This document shows, in pieces, positions 44,445 through 53,322 of a stretch of DNA of 64,000 bases. Location of the stretch: NCBI RefSeq assembly GCF_050113715.1, contig NZ_JBNJQR010000001.1, positions 558,001-622,000 on the forward strand, in the 5' to 3' direction. The notes under the pieces are model-generated. The model did no database searches and was not told the DNA's origin. It saw only the letters and a list, made by a program, of their open reading frames with translations. Position numbers and translations under genes: made by a program. This DNA is from Brevibacillus_H ginsengisoli. GTDB lineage: Bacteria > Bacillota > Bacilli > Brevibacillales > Brevibacillaceae. Position 1 is the first letter of the stretch. Each line of letters opens with the position of its first letter.

Positions 44445-44461
44445 TGGCACACTCTTTGCTT
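44445..44461 (+). promoter_or_regulatory. Sigma-54 (-24/-12) promoter
   Basis: TTGGCAC at 44445-44451, five bases, then TTGCT at 44457-44461 match the -24/-12 consensus without deviation in the key GG and GC pairs. The binding-protein gene starts 64 bases further on. Confidence 0.85.
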
Positions 44462-44525
44462 AATAGGATTCTTGACAGGTTGAATCAACTTGTGTAGGCA
44501 ATGCACTTTAAGGAGGGGATGTTTT

Positions 44526-46154
44526 TTGAATAAGAAGAAAGGCTTGCTTACAGGACTTGGGCTTTTACTCATTGCCGGGATGCTCGCCGCTTGCTCTGCG
44601 CCCGCCGAACAGACCAAGAGCAACACAGGAAACACAGCGCAACCGGCAAGTAGTACTGCGACAACGACAACTCAACCAGAGAAAAAAGCAGATGAAAAAA
44701 CCATCACTTTAGCGGTGGAGGCGGAGCCAGTCTCTCTTGACCCGCAAAACGTGACGGATGGTAACTCCATCACGGTACAGAAAGCGATGTATGAAGGACT
44801 CCTGACGTTTACAGACAAAATGCAGCCCGTGCCTGTTCTGGCCACTGATTATAAGCTAAACGAGAATGCCACAGAAGTCACGTTCACCTTGCGTGAGGGG
44901 GTCACCTTTCATGATGGCTCTCCATTCAATGCGGACGTGGTGAAGGCCAACCTTGATTTCGTCCGTGATGAAAAGAATGGATTGGCCAGAAGAAACTTTT
45001 TCTCGTTTATTAAGGAAGTCGTCGTAAAAGACCCGACACATGTGACCATCATCGCCAATACGCCCAATTCAGCGATGACTTCTTACTTGGCCCATCCAGC
45101 AGCCTCGATGAAATCGCTGGAAGTGCTTAAAAAGAAAAAGGCTGACCCCAGCTTTAACCTGGACCGAAACCCAGTGGGAACCGGCCCCTATCAGTTTGTG
45201 GAATGGAAAGAGAATCAATATGTGAAGGTTGCGCCATTTGCCAACTACTGGAACAAGGAGAAGGCAGCAAAGGCTGAGGGTATTGTGTATAAGCCCGTTG
45301 TAGAAGCTGGCACACGAATCAATATGCTAAAAGCGGGAGAAGCGGACATCATCACTAAACTTCCTACCCTGAATGCCAAGGAGATTGCCTCTGATCAAAA
45401 ATTCAACGTATACAAGGCTCCTTCATTAAATGTCTACTACGTCGGGATGAACTTGAAGCTGAAAAAATATCAGGATAAGAAAGTAAGGCAGGCCTTGAAC
45501 TACGCCGTGAACAAGGATGAGCTGATCGCCGGCGTGTTGGATGGCTTCGGTACGGTGGCAGATTCCGTGATCGCCCCTAATACCTACGGCTATTCCCAGC
45601 AAAAGGTATACGAGTATAACCCGGATCATGCAAAGAAAATGCTGGCGGAAGCAGGAATGAAAGACGGCTTTGAAGCGACGCTGTGGACTCGCAATTCCAG
45701 TGAGTTTATCGCGATAGCTGAGAATGTCGCGATGCAATTGGGGAAAGTCGGAATCAAGGCAAAAGTGCAGGCGTACGAGAGTGGCACCTTGTTTGACATG
45801 CTCGACCATGAAAAAGGAACAGACCTGTGGATCGGTCGCTGGTCTCCAGGAACAGGGGAAGTTGATTACGGCATTCGTCCGAATTTTCATACGAAAAGTT
45901 TTGCTCCTGACAACAATAACTCCGGCTTCTACAGCAATAAGCAAGTAGATAAACTGCTGGACGAAGCGATTATGACCGCAAACAAAGAGGATGCGATGAA
46001 AAAGTACGCAGAGTTGCAAAAAATCATTTATGACGATGCGCCTTGGGTCTTCCTGCATGTGCCGGACCTCATCGTGGCGAAGTCAAGCGCTGTCTCAGAC
46101 GTGATGGTGTTGCCGAGCGATACCGTGATCGTGAACACCGCCGAAAAGAAATAA
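44526..46154 (+). CDS. Oligopeptide/dipeptide-binding lipoprotein (OppA/DppA family)
   Basis: This 542-residue solute-binding protein has a lipoprotein signal ending LAAC with Cys23, and then a Thr/Gln/Ser-rich spacer. The SBP_bac_5 body is typical: LREGVTFHDGSPFNADVV, NPVGTGPYQF and VRQALNYAVNKDELI. It should capture peptides outside the membrane for the permeases encoded next. The TTG at 44526 follows AAGGAGGGG; an upstream frame start at 44490 lacks this. It is the first gene behind the sigma-54 promoter. The secreted cyanophycinase in the operon suggests beta-Asp-Arg-type dipeptides as ligand. Confidence 0.9.
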   Translation: MNKKKGLLTGLGLLLIAGMLAACSAPAEQTKSNTGNTAQPASSTATTTTQPEKKADEKTITLAVEAEPVSLDPQNVTDGNSITVQKAMYEGLLTFTDKMQPVPVLATDYKLNENATEVTFTLREGVTFHDGSPFNADVVKANLDFVRDEKNGLARRNFFSFIKEVVVKDPTHVTIIANTPNSAMTSYLAHPAASMKSLEVLKKKKADPSFNLDRNPVGTGPYQFVEWKENQYVKVAPFANYWNKEKAAKAEGIVYKPVVEAGTRINMLKAGEADIITKLPTLNAKEIASDQKFNVYKAPSLNVYYVGMNLKLKKYQDKKVRQALNYAVNKDELIAGVLDGFGTVADSVIAPNTYGYSQQKVYEYNPDHAKKMLAEAGMKDGFEATLWTRNSSEFIAIAENVAMQLGKVGIKAKVQAYESGTLFDMLDHEKGTDLWIGRWSPGTGEVDYGIRPNFHTKSFAPDNNNSGFYSNKQVDKLLDEAIMTANKEDAMKKYAELQKIIYDDAPWVFLHVPDLIVAKSSAVSDVMVLPSDTVIVNTAEKK

Positions 46155-46165
46155 CGACCAAACAC

Positions 46166-46210
46166 GTTGCGGGCATGCTTTACCGCCGGATAGAGGTGAG
46201 CGCCCGCAAC
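46166..46210 (+). other. Intercistronic hairpin between binding protein and permease
   Basis: GTTGCGGGC and GCCCGCAAC form a perfect nine-pair stem with no T-run. Such hairpins commonly protect the 3' end of the abundant binding-protein mRNA rather than terminate the operon. Confidence 0.5.
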
Positions 46211-46233
46211 GGTTCCCTAAAGAGGTGAACGAT

Positions 46234-47157
46234 TTGTTTTCATTTATTATGAGGCGTACAGCCGGAATGGTGCCAATGTTGATCATTGTTTCCATCCTTT
46301 CGTTTTTATTCGTTCATTTGACGCCAGGGGACCCAATCCGCGTGCTGTACGGAAATGAAATCGATGCGGAAACCTACCAGAAGCTCAAGGAAAAAGAGGG
46401 TCTCAACGCCCCGCTCTACCAGCAATACGTCCGTTACGTCAGCAAAATTGTCATCCACGGAGATTTTGGTATCTCCTATCGTACGAAATCCAATGTGTCC
46501 GACGAGATCCTTCGGCGCTTTTCCTACACACTTCTGCTGACACTTGCCAGCATGGTCTGGGCGGTAGTGATCGGACTTTTGGTCGGGATTATCTCCGCCG
46601 TCAAGCGGAATTCGTTGCTGGATCGGATCGGCATGGTGTCAGCCATCACCGCGCTGAGCATCCCAGAATTCTGGTTTGGCCTCATGCTTATGCAGATTTT
46701 CGCCGTGCAGCTTGGCTGGTTTCCCACTAGCGGAAGTGGGACTGTCTCCCATTTGATTTTGCCTTCACTGACATTGGGACTTGGCGTGGCGGCGATCATC
46801 GCCCGGTTTACAAGATCCAGTATCCTAGAGGTGTTGCGGGAGGATTTTGTACGCACGGCCAGGGCAAAAGGGCAGCGTCAATGGGTTATCGTACTGACGC
46901 ATGTGCTACGAAGCGCATTGATCCCTGTCGTGACAATGACCGGTTTACAATTTGGTTTCCTCCTCGGCGGGGCTGTCGTCGTGGAACAAGTATTTGCTTG
47001 GCCTGGGCTCGGCTCTTACTTAATCGATTCCATTCTGACGCGCGATTATCCGGTAATCCAGGCACTTATCCTGCTCTTTTCGGTACAGTTTTTGACCGTG
47101 AACCTGCTTGTTGATGTCAGCTATGGAGTACTGAATCCGCAAATTCGTTACGAATAA
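46234..47157 (+). CDS. Peptide ABC permease (DppB/OppB family)
   Basis: This inner-membrane permease has about 307 residues and six membrane helices. It has the early HLTPGDPIRVLYG segment and the ATPase-contact loop with RTARAKGQRQWVI (about 210-222). It pairs with the unusual OppC-type permease encoded next. A TTG at 46234 is eight bases from AGAGG, while a GTG at 46225 overlaps that site; I chose the TTG. Operon position and spacing support co-translation with its partner. Confidence 0.9.
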   Translation: MFSFIMRRTAGMVPMLIIVSILSFLFVHLTPGDPIRVLYGNEIDAETYQKLKEKEGLNAPLYQQYVRYVSKIVIHGDFGISYRTKSNVSDEILRRFSYTLLLTLASMVWAVVIGLLVGIISAVKRNSLLDRIGMVSAITALSIPEFWFGLMLMQIFAVQLGWFPTSGSGTVSHLILPSLTLGLGVAAIIARFTRSSILEVLREDFVRTARAKGQRQWVIVLTHVLRSALIPVVTMTGLQFGFLLGGAVVVEQVFAWPGLGSYLIDSILTRDYPVIQALILLFSVQFLTVNLLVDVSYGVLNPQIRYE

Positions 47158-47177
47158 CAAGGAGAAGGAGACTCAGT

Positions 47178-48731
47178 ATGCAGGCAAAGGAAAACCACTC
47201 TCCGTCGCCTTTTTGGACGTTTCTCAAAAAATTCCGCAAACAACGCGTGGCGCTAGGGTCACTGTTCATCGTGATGGGCATCGTATTCGCGGGCTTGTTT
47301 GCTCCCTGGCTCGTCCCTTATAACCCGTATCGGCCCGTGACTGATCAATACCAGGCAAAAGGGATTGAAGTCAGCCAACTGACAAATGTGAAAGTGCCGG
47401 TTGCAGTCTGGATGAGCGATGGAAGCAAAGATACGAGTAGTAACACAATATCCCTGGAAAGTGAGGATGGGCAAATCGCCACCGTCCGTAAAACAGCGAG
47501 CGTGGCCACTGTGTATGCGAATGGGGATGGAACGACCTCCATCCTCGTGTCAAACGGACAGATTGCTTCCCGTCTGAAAGTGGTTGTCTCCGGTCAGGAC
47601 GATGGGCAAATCTATCTGTCCCAGTTGGTGGCAACCATGCCAAAGCAGCGGTTGCAAACAGGAGAGAGCACCCAAGCGGACGTGAGCGCCATACTGACGG
47701 ATGGCACTCAATTGGCAGGAATGCGGAATATACTGGCCTTTGTGGAACAAACCAAGGCTGTGGCGGCATCAGCACCTGCTTTTAACAATGGATTTTCCAA
47801 TTCGTCAGAAACCCCTGCCCAAAGCAACTCGCTTTCATTCCAATCACTGACTCCTGGTGTTGTAGATGTGAGCCAAGGCGGCATGATCACCGCCGTCGGA
47901 GAAGGGGATGGAGCAATTAAGGTTTCAGTTGACGGGATTTCCGCTCTGATTCCAGTGGCAGTGAACCAGCCGCTCTCACAAAAAGTTCCGGTGAGGCTCG
48001 AACCCGGCAGCTTGCTTGTCAGCTTGATGAATGCGTATAAACACCAATCGCCGTCCTCCCTGCACTGGTTTGGAACCGATCACCAGAATCGCGATATTTT
48101 CTCCCGTGTTCTGTGGGGAACGAGAGAAACGTTGTTGATCGGTTTCGTCTCAGTCTCGATCGGCGCTGTCATCGGAACGGTGCTAGGGCTTGTCGCTGGC
48201 TACTACGGACGATGGATCGATGGATTGATCACGCGCTTTACGGATGTGCTGCTGGCCTTCCCCGGCATTTTGCTGGCTATTGCGGTGATCGCACTGCTTG
48301 GTCCGGGCATCACCAATATCATCTTCGCTGTTTCCGTCTTTACAATTCCGATCTTTATTCGGATTGTGCGGGGCAGCACACTAGCGCTCAAGGAGATGAC
48401 CTATGTGGAGGCGGCCAAGTCCATAGGGGTTCGGGACTCAGTGATTGTCATGCGGCATATCTTTCCAGGTACGATGTCAGTGGTGTTGGTTTATTTGACG
48501 ATGCGGATCGGTACAGCGATTCTCATCGGGGCGTCCCTCAGCTTCCTTGGCCTGGGCGGAGATATTACCGCTCCCGAATGGGGGGCCATGCTGAGTGCGG
48601 CGAAGGATAACAGTCGCAATCTGTTTCACCCCACCTTTTTTCCAGGCCTCTCCATTGTCATCACCGTGCTTTGCTTTAACTTGCTTGGCGATGGTTTGCG
48701 GGATGCGCTTGACCCGAAATTAAAGGACTAG
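47178..48731 (+). CDS. Peptide ABC permease (DppC/OppC family) with external Ig-like insert
   Basis: This 517-residue permease is about 220 residues longer than usual. The first membrane helix is at about 24-46. The segment normally followed at once by HWFGTDxxGRD is interrupted by an insert at about 60-275, and HWFGTD appears only at 296. The insert looks like two Big_2-type Ig-like domains: one ends SNGQIASRLKVVV, the other has ILTDGTQL, PGVVDVSQGGMITAVGEG and a closing strand. It should face outside. The C-terminal permease domain, including VEAAKSIGVRDS and the last helices, is complete. AAGGAGAAGGAG precedes the ATG. Confidence 0.9.
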   Translation: MQAKENHSPSPFWTFLKKFRKQRVALGSLFIVMGIVFAGLFAPWLVPYNPYRPVTDQYQAKGIEVSQLTNVKVPVAVWMSDGSKDTSSNTISLESEDGQIATVRKTASVATVYANGDGTTSILVSNGQIASRLKVVVSGQDDGQIYLSQLVATMPKQRLQTGESTQADVSAILTDGTQLAGMRNILAFVEQTKAVAASAPAFNNGFSNSSETPAQSNSLSFQSLTPGVVDVSQGGMITAVGEGDGAIKVSVDGISALIPVAVNQPLSQKVPVRLEPGSLLVSLMNAYKHQSPSSLHWFGTDHQNRDIFSRVLWGTRETLLIGFVSVSIGAVIGTVLGLVAGYYGRWIDGLITRFTDVLLAFPGILLAIAVIALLGPGITNIIFAVSVFTIPIFIRIVRGSTLALKEMTYVEAAKSIGVRDSVIVMRHIFPGTMSVVLVYLTMRIGTAILIGASLSFLGLGGDITAPEWGAMLSAAKDNSRNLFHPTFFPGLSIVITVLCFNLLGDGLRDALDPKLKD

Positions 48732-48744
48732 GAGGTGAAAACTC

Positions 48745-49731
48745 ATGCAAGACATCATGCTGGAAGTAACCGATTTGACAGTCAATTTTCGTAACGATGA
48801 AACCGAATATACGGTTGTGAACGGTATTTCCTTTTATATGAAAAAGGGGGAGACTTTAGGGCTGGTCGGGGAATCCGGATGCGGCAAAAGTATTACCTCT
48901 CTGTCCATCATGAGGCTGGTGCCGACGCCTCCAGGGAATATCGCCTCCGGAGAAATCCGTTACAAGGGCACCAATCTCCTTGCTCTGAAGGAAAAAGAAA
49001 TGAATGTGGTTCGGGGCAATGAGATCTCGATGATCTTTCAGGAGCCGATGACCTCACTCACTCCCGTATTCACGATTGGTCGCCAACTGGATGAGGTCAT
49101 ACTGCTCCATACCAAGTTGTCCAAAAAAGCGGCCAAAGCCAAATCAATTGAGATGCTGAACCTGGTGGGGATTCCTCGTGCACAAGAGATCTATGAGAGC
49201 TATCCGCATGAATTGTCCGGTGGCATGCGCCAACGGGTGATGATTGCGATGGGGCTTGCCTGCGAGCCGCAGCTATTGATTGCGGATGAGCCGACCACGG
49301 CGCTTGATGTGACGATCCAAGCGCAAATTTTGGATTTGATGCGGGAACTCAAAGAAAAAATGGACACCTCCATCCTGTTCATCACGCACGACTTGGGGGT
49401 CGTAGCCGAAATGTGCGACAGGGTAATCGTCATGTATGCGGGAGAAATCGTGGAAGAAGCCGATGTGGATACACTATTTCACAATCCCAAGCACCCCTAT
49501 ACCCGCGGATTGCTAGAATCCATCCCCAACATGAATGAGAAAAAGAACCGCCTGTTTTCCATCGGTGGACAGGTGCCACCTGCTGGCTCGATTCAGAAAG
49601 GCTGCCGATTTCGTGACCGGTGCGGCTTCGCCGCCGAGCGATGCGGGGAAGAGAATCCCGGGTTGCTTACGATTAGGGTGGGGCATACCTGTCGCTGCTG
49701 GCTCTACGAGGAACAGGGAGGGCGAACATGA
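48745..49731 (+). CDS. Peptide ABC transporter ATPase (DppD/OppD family)
   Basis: This 328-residue ATPase has Walker A GESGCGKS, signature LSGGMRQR, Walker B LLIADEP and the C-terminal oligopeptide-type extension with conserved cysteines (GCRFRDRC and following). It pairs with the next ATPase to drive peptide uptake. AGGAGGTG precedes the ATG. Its stop codon overlaps the next start (ATGA). Confidence 0.9.
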   Translation: MQDIMLEVTDLTVNFRNDETEYTVVNGISFYMKKGETLGLVGESGCGKSITSLSIMRLVPTPPGNIASGEIRYKGTNLLALKEKEMNVVRGNEISMIFQEPMTSLTPVFTIGRQLDEVILLHTKLSKKAAKAKSIEMLNLVGIPRAQEIYESYPHELSGGMRQRVMIAMGLACEPQLLIADEPTTALDVTIQAQILDLMRELKEKMDTSILFITHDLGVVAEMCDRVIVMYAGEIVEEADVDTLFHNPKHPYTRGLLESIPNMNEKKNRLFSIGGQVPPAGSIQKGCRFRDRCGFAAERCGEENPGLLTIRVGHTCRCWLYEEQGGRT

Positions 49732-50696
49732 CGGATGTGCTATTAGACGTACAACAACTGCAAGTGCATTTCCCTATCAAAAAGGGCATTTTCCAGAGGA
49801 CACAAGGGTTTGTCAAAGCGGTGGATGACATTTCCTTTGCGATAGGAAGAGGAGAAACTTTTGGCTTGGTTGGCGAATCAGGCTGCGGTAAGTCCACAAC
49901 CGGCAGAGCTATCATGAATCTGATCAAACCGAGTGCTGGGCGAGTTCTTTTTGCAGGGGAAGACTTGGCTTCAATGTCACCGAGGCAAATGCTCGCAAGA
50001 AGAAAGGACCTGCAAATGGTGTTTCAGGACCCATACGCATCGCTCAACCCACGCCTAACGATTGAGCAGATTTTGAATGAGCCGCTTACTGCCCACAGGA
50101 TAGGAGATGCCGCTTCGCGAAGGCAGATCATTGCTCGGATGATGGAGGTATGCGGACTTAACCCTGCGTTTCTAAAACGGTATGCGCATGAATTTTCGGG
50201 AGGGCAGCGGCAGCGGATATGCATTGCCCGTGCGTTGATCTTAAAGCCTCAGCTTATCGTGGCAGACGAACCAGTCTCAGCGCTCGACGTCTCCATCCAA
50301 TCGCAAATTCTTAATCTGATGCAGGATTTGCAGGAGGAGTTCCAGCTCACCTACCTGTTTATCTCACATGATTTGGCGGTGGTTAAGCATTTGTGCAGCA
50401 GAGTGGGTGTCATGTATTTAGGAAGAATGGCAGAGCTGGGCACAGCGGACAGTATCTACGCAAACCCGCTTCACCCGTATACGCAGTCGCTCCTGTCAGC
50501 CATTCCCACTGCGGACCCGCGGCAAAAAAGGGAACGAATACTGCTGCGCGGTGAAGTTCCGTCCCCGGCCAATCCGCCAAAGGGCTGCGCATTCGTGACG
50601 AGATGTCCAAAATCCATGGACATCTGCAGGCAAGTCAGACCTCGTGTCAGTAAGGTGGAAGAGGATCATTTGGTCGCTTGTCATCTCTTTACGTGA
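49728..50696 (+). CDS. Peptide ABC transporter ATPase (DppF/OppF family)
   Basis: This 322-residue ATPase has Walker A GESGCGKST, signature FSGGQRQR, Walker B LIVADEP and the C-terminal GCAFVTRCP extension. It overlaps the previous gene by four bases and completes a five-component peptide importer. Nothing in it departs from the family. Confidence 0.9.
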   Translation: MTDVLLDVQQLQVHFPIKKGIFQRTQGFVKAVDDISFAIGRGETFGLVGESGCGKSTTGRAIMNLIKPSAGRVLFAGEDLASMSPRQMLARRKDLQMVFQDPYASLNPRLTIEQILNEPLTAHRIGDAASRRQIIARMMEVCGLNPAFLKRYAHEFSGGQRQRICIARALILKPQLIVADEPVSALDVSIQSQILNLMQDLQEEFQLTYLFISHDLAVVKHLCSRVGVMYLGRMAELGTADSIYANPLHPYTQSLLSAIPTADPRQKRERILLRGEVPSPANPPKGCAFVTRCPKSMDICRQVRPRVSKVEEDHLVACHLFT

Positions 50697-50710
50697 GAGA
50701 GGAGACACAT

Positions 50711-51739
50711 ATGAAAGAAACAATGGTAGTAGTCAAACGCGGTAACTATATCGAAAGCACGCACGCAGGGAGCATCGCCGTCGTGGATCGGCATGGGAAT
50801 CTCCTATATGGGCTAGGTGACATCTCGCGGATGACCTTTACCCGCTCTGCGTTGAAACCGGTTCAGGCCATCCCCGTTCTACAGTCGGGAGCCGCTGAGC
50901 GTTTTTTGATGACGGATAAGGAAATCGCCATTTGCTGCGGCTCCCACAATGGGGAGGAACAGCATACACAATTAGTCAACTCCATGCTGTTTCGCATTGG
51001 ACTGCAAGAGGATCATCTGCAATGTGGCGCACATCCTCCGTACAACCAATCACACTATTTGGAAATGGTGAGAAAACAGTTGGAGCCCAGTGCCATTCAT
51101 AATAACTGCTCTGGGAAGCATACGGGAATGCTGGCGCTTGCCGTGCATTTGGAAAGTGATATTGCTACCTATCATCATCTGGAGCATCCCGTTCAGCGCA
51201 AAGTGGTTGAAGCATTGGTGGAGCTATCCGAGTTCCCACAGGATCAGATGCTGACAGGCATTGATGGCTGCGGTGTACCCAATTTCGGCATTCCTATAGA
51301 TAAATTGGCTCTCGTTTTTGCCAAATTGGCCAATCCCGACAACGTGCAACCCTATTCGCTCAGGCAAGCGATCAAGCGACTCACCCATGCCATGGTACAG
51401 TATCCCGAGATGATTAGTGGGAATAACGATTTCTGCACGGAGTTGATCAGGGTAGGAAGCGGAAAAGTGATTGCCAAGGGTGGCGCAGAAGGTGTCTATT
51501 GCATGGGGCTCGTTGAGAGAGGGATTGGGGTTGCGATCAAAGTAGAAGATGGCAACTGGAGATCCGCTACACCAGTTGCTGTTGAAGTACTGAAACAGTT
51601 GGGGGAGCTTACGCCACAGGAAGAGCAGGCGCTCCAATCCTTTCATATGCCTGTGATCGCTAACAGAAAAGGGGAGACGGTCGGCATTATTGAGCCAATC
51701 TTTCAGTTAAAACCAAGGAACACGAACTCCAGACACTAA
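50711..51739 (+). CDS. Asparaginase of the PF06089 type
   Basis: This 342-residue cytosolic protein belongs to the thermolabile asparaginase family known from Rhizobium etli. Family segments are TRSALKPVQAIPVL (about 44-57), CGSHNGEEQH, NNCSGKHTGML (about 130-140) and GIDGCGVP. It hydrolyses L-asparagine or a related aspartyl amide to aspartate. GAGAGGAG precedes the ATG at 50711; an upstream frame start lies inside the ATPase gene. Its place between a peptide importer and a cyanophycinase suggests that it may act on imported beta-aspartyl compounds; this is inference. Confidence 0.8.
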   Translation: MKETMVVVKRGNYIESTHAGSIAVVDRHGNLLYGLGDISRMTFTRSALKPVQAIPVLQSGAAERFLMTDKEIAICCGSHNGEEQHTQLVNSMLFRIGLQEDHLQCGAHPPYNQSHYLEMVRKQLEPSAIHNNCSGKHTGMLALAVHLESDIATYHHLEHPVQRKVVEALVELSEFPQDQMLTGIDGCGVPNFGIPIDKLALVFAKLANPDNVQPYSLRQAIKRLTHAMVQYPEMISGNNDFCTELIRVGSGKVIAKGGAEGVYCMGLVERGIGVAIKVEDGNWRSATPVAVEVLKQLGELTPQEEQALQSFHMPVIANRKGETVGIIEPIFQLKPRNTNSRH

Positions 51740-51748
51740 GGGGGAATC

Positions 51749-52984
51749 ATGATGTCACTTGCGAAATGTAATCTTTTGAGGCTTTTCACTGTATTTCTGG
51801 CTTGCGTTTTGATGGTGGCAGGTGCCGTGCAGGGCGTTTACGCGGAAGAGAAAACTGGATCGGCTAAAGGAACGCTGGTGATTATCGGCGGCAATCTGGA
51901 AACAAACAATGCGGAAGTCTACAACAAGATGATCGAGTTGGCAGGGGGCAAGGATGAGGCAATCATCGGGATTTTTCCCACAGCTAGCGGCTCCATGACC
52001 TCGTCCAACAGCATGAAACAAGATTTTGAAGCGTACGGCATTCCTTCCGATCGTGTCCGCATCCTTGACATTACCGAAAAGAACTATCCAGACAAGGTGA
52101 ACAATGAAGCAGTCGTGGCCGAAATTTCCCAATGCACAGGGCTCTTTTTCGTAGGCGGTGATCAGTCGCGTATTACCAAAGCGTTTTATAACGCGGACGG
52201 GACGAATACGAAGGCGCTCGATGCGGTGTGGAACGTTTATAGAAACGGTGGCATGATTGGCGGAACATCTGCAGGAGCGGCGATCATGTCGAATCCGATG
52301 ATCCAGAACGCCACTTCTCTGGAAACATTTGATCTAGGTGTGACCTACGATGGGGACAAACCAGGCTTGTGGGTGACGAAAGGTCTCGGCTTCTTTGAGG
52401 GAGGCATCGTCGACCAGCATTTTAGCAAGCGCGGGCGCATCGGTCGTCTCGTGGTTGCACTGGTACATGAAAAGATGAACTACGGTTTTGGCATTGATGA
52501 AAACTCCGCGATGGTAGTGCAAGGCAACGAGTTCCAGGTAATTGGAGCAAGCGGCATGTTCCTGATCGATGTTTCAAAAGTAAGTACAACCAAGAGCGGC
52601 GCCTATAAAAACGTGGATGTCTCTTATATCGAGAAAGGGGACCGATACAACTTCGCCACCCAGACGTTCACTTTGGATAAATCAAAAACACTGATCCCAA
52701 AAGGGAAAGAGTATTACGAGGGCAATGCGCTGAATACGAACATTTTTGGTTCAGACGCGGCCAAAACGGCCCTGCTGGACGATCTGGTCGATAATAAGGA
52801 AAAGCAATCGCGTGGCTTGGCATTTAGTCTTGACAAGAAAAACAAAGGGAAGGGCGTATCCGTGATATTCAGCAAAACCTCCAAGACAGAGGGCTACTAC
52901 GATGCATCCGAGTACGCCTCATCTGCTCTTCACGTCAAAATGGATATCATTCCGATTGAGGTAGAGGTAAAAGAGTCGAAATAA
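51749..52984 (+). CDS. Secreted cyanophycinase-like serine peptidase (S51 family)
   Basis: This 411-residue protein has a signal peptide (about 1-32, ending VYAEE) and a cyanophycinase domain. The nucleophile segment GGTSAGAAIM has Ser174, and the FFVGGDQSRI segment (about 133-142) is also typical. Family enzymes cleave cyanophycin, a poly-aspartate with arginine side chains, to beta-Asp-Arg dipeptides. The intracellular enzyme of cyanobacteria is about 270 residues; the extra C-terminal part and export signal resemble the extracellular type. It is the last gene of the sigma-54 operon. GGGGG precedes two tandem ATGs. Confidence 0.85.
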   Translation: MMSLAKCNLLRLFTVFLACVLMVAGAVQGVYAEEKTGSAKGTLVIIGGNLETNNAEVYNKMIELAGGKDEAIIGIFPTASGSMTSSNSMKQDFEAYGIPSDRVRILDITEKNYPDKVNNEAVVAEISQCTGLFFVGGDQSRITKAFYNADGTNTKALDAVWNVYRNGGMIGGTSAGAAIMSNPMIQNATSLETFDLGVTYDGDKPGLWVTKGLGFFEGGIVDQHFSKRGRIGRLVVALVHEKMNYGFGIDENSAMVVQGNEFQVIGASGMFLIDVSKVSTTKSGAYKNVDVSYIEKGDRYNFATQTFTLDKSKTLIPKGKEYYEGNALNTNIFGSDAAKTALLDDLVDNKEKQSRGLAFSLDKKNKGKGVSVIFSKTSKTEGYYDASEYASSALHVKMDIIPIEVEVKESK

Positions 52985-53000
52985 TAGCGTAATATTAAGG

Positions 53001-53051
53001 GGTTTTTAGTGGTTCACAATTCGAGTGGAGGAGTATTTTCTACTAAAAACC
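53001..53051 (+). other. Inverted repeat after the cyanophycinase gene
   Basis: GGTTTTTAGT and ACTAAAAACC are perfect ten-base arms 31 bases apart. No T-run follows, so it may be a first mRNA-end hairpin or a small operator. Confidence 0.35.
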
Positions 53052-53067
53052 AATGAACGTTACTAGT

Positions 53068-53111
53068 AAAGCTGTCCATTTGCAGATCACTGCATGAGGA
53101 CAGCTTTTTTG
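53068..53111 (+). terminator. Terminator of the sigma-54 operon
   Basis: AAAGCTGTCC pairs with GGACAGCTTT around an inner TGCAG/CTGCA hairpin, followed by TTTTGAC. Confidence 0.7.
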
Positions 53112-53322
53112 ACGGAATTTTTACCGAGTGTTGTCTTTTTGGGCTAAACTTATTGAAAACATACGTACGTTTAAATCATGTCATATTTATTGGAAAAATA
53201 AATTTTACTAAAAGTAATTATAGTAAAAGTGAACAAAAGGTTTGATTTATTCGTCATTTTGCGATATAACAGAAAAGTTGAAAAAACATATAATCAGAGA
53301 GAATAAGTCAGAAGGAGAAGCT

